64,000 nucleotides of DNA, taken from the NCBI GenBank assembly GCA_003996215.1, contig QJPP01000283.1, positions 712,501-776,500 of the forward strand. The letters run 5' to 3'. Shown here piece by piece: positions 56,869-64,000 of this stretch. Made by a program: the position numbers and the translations under genes. The stretch's first letter is position 1. The number at the start of each line of letters is the position of its first letter. A model generated the notes under the pieces. It was not told where the DNA came from and did no database searches. It worked only from the letters and a program-made list of their open reading frames with translations. Source of the DNA: Jaltomata sinuosa. Its lineage: Eukaryota > Streptophyta > Magnoliopsida > Solanales > Solanaceae.

Positions 56869-58208
56869 CTACCTTAAATCAGTTATTCTTTGGATTGGTG
56901 ATGGTATCACTAGGAAGTGTCCCTTTATCCGTGGATTCATTTGGCTCGAAAGGTGGTTCATTTGGGCCTCAAGATGCTTGATCGAGGCTGAGTGAGAGCT
57001 CACAATTTGATGAAGTGTTGATACATCACTCTTTAGCTCACTCACTCCAGTATTTATTGTGTCCACCTTCTTGAGAACCAAGGAAAACATGTCCTCTAGG
57101 TTGAAATGACCAGGATTGCTTGTGCCCAGTTGGTAAAGAGTGTCCTCTTTGTTCGGAGGTATATAGGTATTTGAGCTCTGGTGATTGAAGCAATCACCAT
57201 CTTTGTCTCTATCCCACCAATTTCCATCCCTTTCCTTATCTCTTATCCAACCTTGGTTGTCCTCCCTTAGGCGATAATACCTTAGGCAAGATCTCACTGA
57301 CACAAAACACAGTTTACCATCGACAACTGTCATCAACTCAGCATCACTTGCTTTAATTCTGGTGTACTTACAACATTCACAGCTTTTGCACCACCTACTC
57401 CCATTACATTCTTGGCCATCAAGTCAATTTGAGTCATCATCTTGGCCATTTACTCATCCCGATCCTCATCCCTTATTCTCATTTCATTGGTCAAGATAGA
57501 TGAGGGCGTTCCCAAAGTTGGCACATCCGTTTCTCTCGTATGCCAAGATTGGTTGGTATTTGTCATTCGCTCTAACAAAGTTAAGGCAATAGGAAATTCT
57601 AAGTCCATGAAAGTTCCACCTCCAAGGTTTTTAACCACTGAATTATTCATAGAGTTCAATGACCGATAGTAACTTTGGAGCAATATGTTGTCCGATAACT
57701 CATGGTTCGGACACAAGACAAGCTTCTTTTTCAACCTTAACAAAACTTCATGTAGAAGCTCATCCGAAAGTTGCCTAAAATTGGTGATCTCATCTCTTAG
57801 GTGCATCATTCGAGATGGAGGAATGAATCTTGATGTAAATACCTCAACCAATTCAGCCTAAGATATGATAAATCCACCCGATAATTCTTCCAACCATGCC
57901 GTGGATTCCCCCATCAAGGAAAATGGGAATAGGCACAATTGGATGAATTTTTGGTAGATGTTTTGAATAATGTATGGTTGGCAAATCTCCATAAAATTTC
58001 GAATATACCGGTTGGCGTCTTCATGTGCTGCTCCACCAAATAGGCCCTTCAATTGGATCAAGTAGACCATGGAGCTAGTCACATAAAAGAGAGCATTTCC
58101 TACCATGGAGGGTAGGCGGATTGCACCCAAACCTTCTTGCATCACAGGCTCAACAGCATTGACATCCATGAAGCCATCAACGCTCTCATTGTTGTTGGCC
58201 TTGCTCAT
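56869..58208 (-). pseudogene. gag: gag of INT3, decayed but nearly full length
   Basis: Sense start ATG 58208 (MSKANNNESVDGF). Open to 57858: GAIRLPSMVGNALFYVT, LIQLKGLFGGAAHEDANRYI, CLFPFSLMGESTAWLEELSG. A TAG then replaces a Leu codon (57860-57858). Open again to 57450: SRFIPPSRMMHLRDEITNF, NLGGGTFMDLEFPIALTLLE. A TAA ends it, a frameshift follows, and 57336-56869 continues with YIPPNKEDTLYQLGTSNPGH, FSLVLKKVDTINTG and TLHQIVSSHSASIKHLEAQM. This copy shows the full capsid that B lacks. It belongs to Athila-type Gag; no knuckle was seen. Confidence 0.84.
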
Positions 58209-58312
58209 AGGCTAGTATTCTCAATCACAACACAAACAACAAACAAAAGTAAAAGAACAAGCACTCTCTAAGTGATTTCAAATCTACAATCAAAAATAGC
58301 TATCAAATCAAG

Positions 58313-58330
58313 TCCCCGGCAATAGTGCCA
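58313..58330 (-). other. INT3 primer binding site
   Basis: Minus strand TGGCACTATTGCCGGGGA, tRNA-Asp type with three mismatches, four bases from LTR4. Confidence 0.8.
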
Positions 58331-58334
58331 TTTT

Positions 58335-59384
58335 TGATAAACGCTCAAACGTACTCTCCCATGAGGAGGTATCGGCGATATTCAAGCAAAAAATATTTAT
58401 AAGTACCCAATGGATGTCGGGGTCATACCCACAGAGACTTGGTGATAGCAATATGAAGATTGTATTGAAATGAGTTCACTAAGAGAGTAAATGTTTAAAT
58501 GCAAGAAAGTAAAAGATTGGGGGAATTGGGATTCTGTAGAACAATCACAATTCATAGAAAGACGGTAAAGTAAAATGTTTGTACAAATGAGAGTAGACGA
58601 CTAGGGATGTGTATCCAGTGGGGCTTTAATGTGGGATAGGGTGTTTATCTATTCACACTTATTCTCGCTCATTGACATAAGTAGTCTTGGTCATGGGTAT
58701 GGATTGTTTATTTCTCGATCAACAACCATGTATCCGACAATCTCGATTAAATCATGATCGATTAAATTATCAAACAACCAAGACCAAGCGTAGGGAGGTC
58801 ACATTTTCTCTAGCTTAGACTCTTAAAGGGGTGATCTAATGATATGAGCTATTTCTAACCTCAAATCTGAATGGAGTCCCAAGTTCCTAATAGTAATTTC
58901 ACATCTAAAAATATAAAATTCTCTTTCAAGAAATAACATAATCAAGTAATGAAAATTAAAGTTTGCAACCATCAATTTTAGGATTAAAACTTGGTGAAAC
59001 TACTAGACCCATGTCAAATAAGCAATTATAAGTAAGAATTACAACACCTATACCCATTTGTCAGAACCTATTATCAACACATCCCTAGATAATTGAAATT
59101 AGCTACTCATAATAAAGGAAAGAGTTATACAAAATGGGTAAGTCAAATTCCTCTTCATTCAAGTGTAATTTCAAGTTCTAAGCTCATGTTTTTGTACACA
59201 AATGGTTAACCAAGATTTGGAAGAGAGAATGGATTGAAACCCTCTTCTTCTTGGAGAGAAAAACTTCTTCTCAAAGATAAAATTACTTGCAAATATTCAG
59301 AGCTGAAGGATCTCTTTACAATTGTGCCTAAATTCGATTTTTATACTTTCCCAAAACGTCACTAATTTTCTGGACAAAATAGCC
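58335..59384 (-). repeat. Array LTR4, truncated
   Basis: Starts TGATAAACGCTC and follows LTR2 and LTR3 for 1050 bases through the TATA position (about 59338-59344) to GGACAAAATAGC. It then departs from them. About 450 bases, including the outer TG end, are missing, so the array's right target duplication is lost. Confidence 0.85.
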
Positions 59385-61459
59385 CATCCCAGGCCTTGTC
59401 TGTCTATTCTGTCCATATTATTTCTTACATTGATTGTAGTATTTGATCTAGTTTTGTAATAATATCCTTATGGCCCTCTGTGACTTTGTATACGCCTCTA
59501 GACTATAGATGGTGGGATATTTGGGAATGTTTGAGAGTCACAGATATCGAGTTATGATTTTAGGCTGGATATCTATGTTGTAGAGTTGTTTGAGCCTGTG
59601 CAGGGCTAATAGGTTATTTATAAGACGTTAGGCTATTATTTGATTGCGATCATATCATTCATGCAAAGGATTTTCTGCATTATTTTACTACTACTTTGGC
59701 TGCGAGCCTACTATAATCGATTTTCAAAACTCTGCATGGATCAAGGGCTCATTTTCAGTATAAATAATTATAAAAGGGATTTGGAATTGATTTTATGGAT
59801 CTTTGTAGAGTAAAAGAGTTAAAGTGACGATTTTGTAATAGGTTTTCACACTTATACTAGACACCGCTAAGCCGTAGTGCTAGACATATTTTACTACTGA
59901 TTCGAGATGATACTAGACTCGGTCGACCCGAGCGCTAGACTTGTTTAACTTGAGATTTAGACCCAGTTACGCCCGGGCACCCTTATTGGGGTTTTTGAGA
60001 CTTGATTCACTGATTTAGACCTGGATACACTCCGGACAGTTATACTTTGAGATTTTGTGATTTTAGTATATGGTCTGTGGGTCTCTTTAGACCCTACTAA
60101 TCCGGACCAGGGGCTACATGTTGCATGTGCCAGAGGAGGGGTATACGGTAGAGTTGAGGTATTATGGGTGCATCCTTCCATGGATCCTACCTATTGGGTC
60201 TATAGGCATTGAAGGAGGTACACACAAGGTTATTATCATACCTGTTTCATCATATCACATCACATCATGCATATTGTATTCGAATCCACCCTTGTCTATT
60301 GTTTGCTCAGTATATGCTCCGATAGTATGGGATGTCGGAGGGTTTATTTTCACTTGTATGTGTTCCTCGGGTTTATGGGAATCCATTTGGACTATAGGCA
60401 GATTCTTTTATGCTATCTTAGTGTAGTACTTGTTAGAGGCTTCTGATTGTTGGTGGGTTAGTGGATTCTATCTTTGTGAGGCAATGATTATGTGGCCTTC
60501 TGAGCATTTATAGGTTAGCAGATTCTATTTTATCATGGTGGTGGTTAGTGGCCTTTTGATCTTCTGCGGTGTAGCTTTTTCTATCCTAGGGTTGTATTTG
60601 TTAGGTTGTTTCCTGACTATTCTTATCTTGAAAGTGGTATTTTTAGTATGATTTCGTTATTTGTATTATTTCAAGAATGAGTATATTCTTGCCTTTCCTT
60701 TCTTCCCTTTTATTTGAGGTTACAGGTATACCGCCATCCTTCTTAAGCTCTCTCCTTATATATATTGTTGTTGCAAATATTCAGGTGCGTTCTCCTTTCC
60801 TTCACCTGTGTTCTGTGTTATATATATCTTTTGTGGCTATCATAGTTTACTTGTATTCTCTTGTCTTCTATCCGTGCTAGTTTTCACGTGCTTTCTCTGT
60901 TACTTCTATGACTGCTTTCTTGATTATCTTCTATTTACTACTTTTATATCTTATATGCGCTCAGTTGGCCTATGATTCCTACTAGGTACACGTTGCTTTG
61001 CAATTGGTGCTCATACTACACTTTTGCATCTTTCTGATGCAGATCCTAGTGTAAGCTTTTGCTGTTGATCACATGGATACTCGTGCAGCTTTTGGATATT
61101 CGAGACTAGGGTGAGCTCTTGATGATCGAAGCTTGACCATACCTCATCTTTTGGCACTACTACTCTTTGTTTATTCGGAGATAGTTGTATATTCTATTTG
61201 TTATCTCTATTACTTTGTATTCTATTAAAGGCTCATGTATTATCGATACCAGGTCGTGGGTTGGTTTAGTTTCTTTATATGTATATTCAGGTTGTTTTCC
61301 TTCGCGTTGTTCTTTTCTATATTTGCTTCTGCTTATTTCTGCTTATTGTGTTTGTTGGCTTAGGTAGTAGCCCATTACTAACCATTCTGGACTATAGGGA
61401 TTGGTTCACCTACTGGGGGGTTATAGGTGCCATCATGACCTGAGAAATTAGATCGTGAC
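59385..61459. other. Unclassified repeat-like sequence
   Basis: Two kb with T-rich plus strand and no recognisable protein. It ends with the hairpin-like CATGACCTGAG, AAATT, AGATCGTGAC and GACA, which resembles the reversed start (TGTCACGA) of some plant LTRs. I suspect a truncated LTR or 3' region of an unknown element. Short hydrophobic frames (60118-60426, 60677-60880, 61185-61367) look like chance products of base bias. Confidence 0.35.
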
Positions 61460-62283
61460 ATACGACTAGTCAAGTGGTGATGAATTGGTGTGAAATCGAG
61501 GGAATGAGGATATAAATAGATAATTATTTAAGAAACATAAATATATTTGAAGTGCTAAACAAACTTTTTTAGGCAAAATATAGTTAATAAACAAAAGTTC
61601 AAGTAAAGAGATGTGTTTGTGGAGAGTCACTTCAAGTGATCAAACATATGATGTCATTTTGAATGAACATATCTCCCAACATACGAAGATTTATAGAGGG
61701 TGTTACCTATCTAATTAAAGGTCTTTGAGTTCTAGTTTTCAGAAAAACACACAACTCGTCAATCCGAGTTCTATATAAAATGTTATGCTAGTTTGAAGAA
61801 GGCAATGTCTACATGATTTCTATTTACTGCTAAGTCTTATGCTAATGATTAAGTTGTACCGATGAGATTAATAGGGATTATAAAAGGGGATATTTAAGTT
61901 GAGATTAAAGTATAAATGTTTAAGGGTACAAAAGTGAGAGAAATATTTAAAAAGGATAAGGTTTTGAAAGGAAATAACATGGACAAAATGAGTTAGCTAT
62001 TTTCTTCACCTACTAGCGTAAACGTCCTACGTTTTTGGACTTTTTACGTGATTAAATTATTTAAGTTGACGTCCTCTTTGATTGAGATACTTTCATATAT
62101 AAACTATATTAAAGGGATAAATGATGAAAAAGTAGGACAAGTAGGTGTTTCACATACTTAAGAAAACAAGGCAAAAAATCATCTAGTAGGTGGGTCACCT
62201 ATTTGGTGATTAGAGGCCAAACTTTCAGCAGGCTGATGGACTTAGAGAGGTTCATGGGTTACGTCCAAGACCAATCTGACCTT

Positions 62284-62288
<5 letters not shown>
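61460..62288. other. AT-rich stretch, no feature recognised
   Basis: No coding frame. ACTCGTCAATCCGAGTT (about 61755-61771) is a perfect-looking 6 bp inverted repeat. Probably old repeat sequence. Confidence 0.3.

Positions 62289-62335
<47 letters not shown>
62289..62335. repeat. (AT)23 microsatellite
   Basis: Uninterrupted AT dinucleotides over about 47 bases. Confidence 0.97.
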
Positions 62336-62336
<1 letters not shown>

Positions 62337-63860
62337 CTTGAGCTCATTTCTATATTTACCATAAGATAAACAAGAAATAAATTCTCTCTCTCTTTCAAGA
62401 GCTCAAGGATACCCATTTCTTCCTCTCTTAGGACTCATATTTTCTTCATGTATTCCAAGGGTTAAAAGTAAGAGGTTGGACATATTTTCTTATGGTTTTT
62501 ACATGAAAAAGGTGGTGGATAAAAACTCCACACATTGGGATAGTTTTGGTAGCCCTTGGAGCAAGAAGCTTCTTGGCCACCCCTTTTGCCATAGCTATGG
62601 TTTTTGACTTATTTTCTTCTTGTTTTAAGGCGTTGTTGTGAAGAAAAAAGTTTGATATTGAAGAGTTGTTGCGTTGGTTCTAAATTCTCACAATTTAAAG
62701 GTAAATTTCTTCCCCCTCCATTCCTTATTGTTCATAAAAAAAGATATATTTTAGATGTAATTATTATATGAACTTATCAGATGATGATTGAGAGTCGTGT
62801 GTTTGAGTTATTCATATTGTTTTAAATTGTTATGGTGAGGTGTTATATGTATTATTTTCTGTTAAGAGTTTAAGCCTCATGCTTGGGGTTAGTTATGGCT
62901 ATTATGGGCTTGGAATTGGAGGGTGTGGTGACATACCGAGTTTTTAATTAATATGCGGTCCTGCTGCCCATTTGGTGGTAGTAGACTACTTTATGGGACC
63001 CACATAGTTATTATATGATATAAATATGTCCATTATATTCTTAAATTGTTGTTTTCATATGAGAAGGAAAGTATAAAGAATTATGTGCATAAAAAGAGTC
63101 GAATGAGCATGTCGCTTGTCTATTAGCCGATATGTTATTGATATTGCTTGAATGTGTTTGTGGGATATTTTTAATAGCTGTACCACTTGATTTTCATGTA
63201 TATTAACCACCTTAAGAAAGAAGTATAGTCCATATTAATTTCATACGACCTAAAAATGAAGTATGTAAGGCTAAAACCTCCTTCGCCATAAGACACGACC
63301 CTGTGTCACATGTTTCACTACATAGGTGAATATAGTCTATATGATATATAAAGAATGATATTAAGTTTTTATGTGTACTTTAGGTGATAGTAATTATCAC
63401 TGAATTTCAGTTGATTCATTGTTCATATGCTCAGAATATTTGAGCTAATCTTTACAAGTCAGGTATCCATATTATCATCAGAGACATATTCACCTCCATT
63501 CGTATTCCATAGAAATCATATAGTAGATTTATTATATTTTTCAAAAGATGAGTCATTTGTCATATTATAGTAATTATCTATACAATAATTACATATCTCT
63601 ATGCTTCACTGGCAATAGATAAAATTTTATTAGTTTATTAATTTAATCACAGATTACCATCGGTTATCCAAAGTTCATAAAGTGTCATTTAGATCTTCCT
63701 ATTTGTAGAATTGATTTCATAGTGTTGTACTTAATCATTCAAAGGCCTTCATAGAAATAGCTGTTAAAAGATAAATTTTGAAATGATTAGGGAAGGTCAA
63801 AGATATTATATTCACTTGACTCACGATGCAACTTAGCCCTGTGCACAGGTTTGAGACCAT
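62336..63860. other. AT-rich stretch, no gene recognised
   Basis: No supported coding frame on either strand. It includes CTCTCTCTCTTTC near 62384 and plain AT-rich text. It may be LTR or host intergenic DNA. Confidence 0.3.
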
Positions 63861-63975
63861 AGACCCTCAGAGTTGAGCCTACGAGTATACCAGCCTATTA
63901 TGGCTTATACCCTCAAAGTTAAGCCATTTATAGTAGACCTGCCTCCTGACTGACCCTTAGAGTTGAGCCTTTATG
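63861..63975. repeat. Three spaced copies of ACCCTCAGAGTTGAGCC
   Basis: At about 63863, 63909 and 63953 (the latter two with one or two changes), spaced 44-46 bases; the array may continue past the window end. Confidence 0.7.
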
Positions 63976-64000
63976 GCGTACATTCAAAGATATCAGACTA

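Larger units (their letters stand above)
20954..59384 (-). mobile_element. Tandem array of pol-less Athila-like elements: LTR-INT1-LTR-INT2-LTR-INT3-LTR
   Basis: Four LTR copies in the same orientation (20954-36650 interrupted, 42002-43508, 51262-52764, 58335-59384 truncated) alternate with three internal regions (36651-42001, 43509-51261, 52765-58334). Each internal region starts at a polypurine tract on its left and ends at a tRNA-Asp-type primer site on its right, so all read on the minus strand. Only one LTR separates neighbours, which is the product of LTR-LTR recombination, not of separate insertions. No RT or integrase is present. The unit period is 6.7-7.1 kb after removing later insertions. 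Confidence 0.85.

Noticed and set aside
37000..58000. Three separate insertions lying side by side
   Set aside because: Only one LTR lies between internal regions and no 5 bp duplications are seen at the shared LTRs, so a tandem array fits better.
60118..61367. Hydrophobic plus-strand frames as small membrane proteins
   Set aside because: T-rich DNA gives chance Leu/Ile/Phe/Ser-rich frames; none resembles a known family and they are short.

Overview
This window is gene-poor, repeat-packed plant nuclear DNA. No host gene, rRNA or tRNA gene was found. The evidence is Ty3/gypsy LTR retrotransposons of two plant-only kinds (Tat/Ogre-like and Athila-like), nested insertions with 4-5 bp target-site duplications, AT-rich spacers and introns. 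The look of the LTR families suggests a Solanaceae species (inference); flowering plant is much safer than the family.

Region 1 (1-20830) is one very large Tat/Ogre-like element on the minus strand. Its 3' LTR (1-1217) is cut by the window start and its 5' LTR (about 17125-20830) is complete. Read in the sense direction it carries: 5' LTR, a tRNA-Arg-type primer site, ORF1 (DUF7745-like), an extra ORF with a coiled coil and two CHHC knuckles, gag, protease, G-patch, a likely intron, RT, RNase H, archaeal-type RNase H, integrase, a 4.5 kb repeat-filled 3' UTR, the polypurine tract and the 3' LTR. Every reading frame is broken, mostly by nonsense codons rather than frameshifts.

Region 2 (20954-59384) is a minus-strand tandem array of a pol-less Athila-like element in the order LTR-INT1-LTR-INT2-LTR-INT3-LTR, with one LTR between neighbours. 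Each internal unit has a tRNA-Asp-type primer site, a decayed gag, a spacer, a gene-like module (TATA, pyrimidine-rich leader, GTAAGT donor, about 1.1 kb intron, acceptor next to an ATG), a shortened ORF2 and a 3' UTR. Two related plus-strand elements sit inside the first LTR: A (21419-25322, TSD GGAGG) and B (25879-36100, TSD ATACT). B is the most complete pol-less copy and carries gag plus a putative-plant-transposon-protein ORF. A solo LTR (25985-27309) is nested in B's 5' LTR, and another (44155-46727, TSD CTACA) lies in INT2.

Region 3 (59385-64000) is AT-rich and looks like truncated LTR or other repeat sequence. It has an (AT)n tract and a small 45 bp-spaced repeat, but I could not classify it.

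The pol-less elements would depend on reverse transcriptase and integrase from an autonomous relative. The most unusual patterns are the tandem array, the internal promoter-intron module, the recurring arrays of short self-complementary words at the same places in each element, and the extra knuckle ORF of the Ogre-like element.
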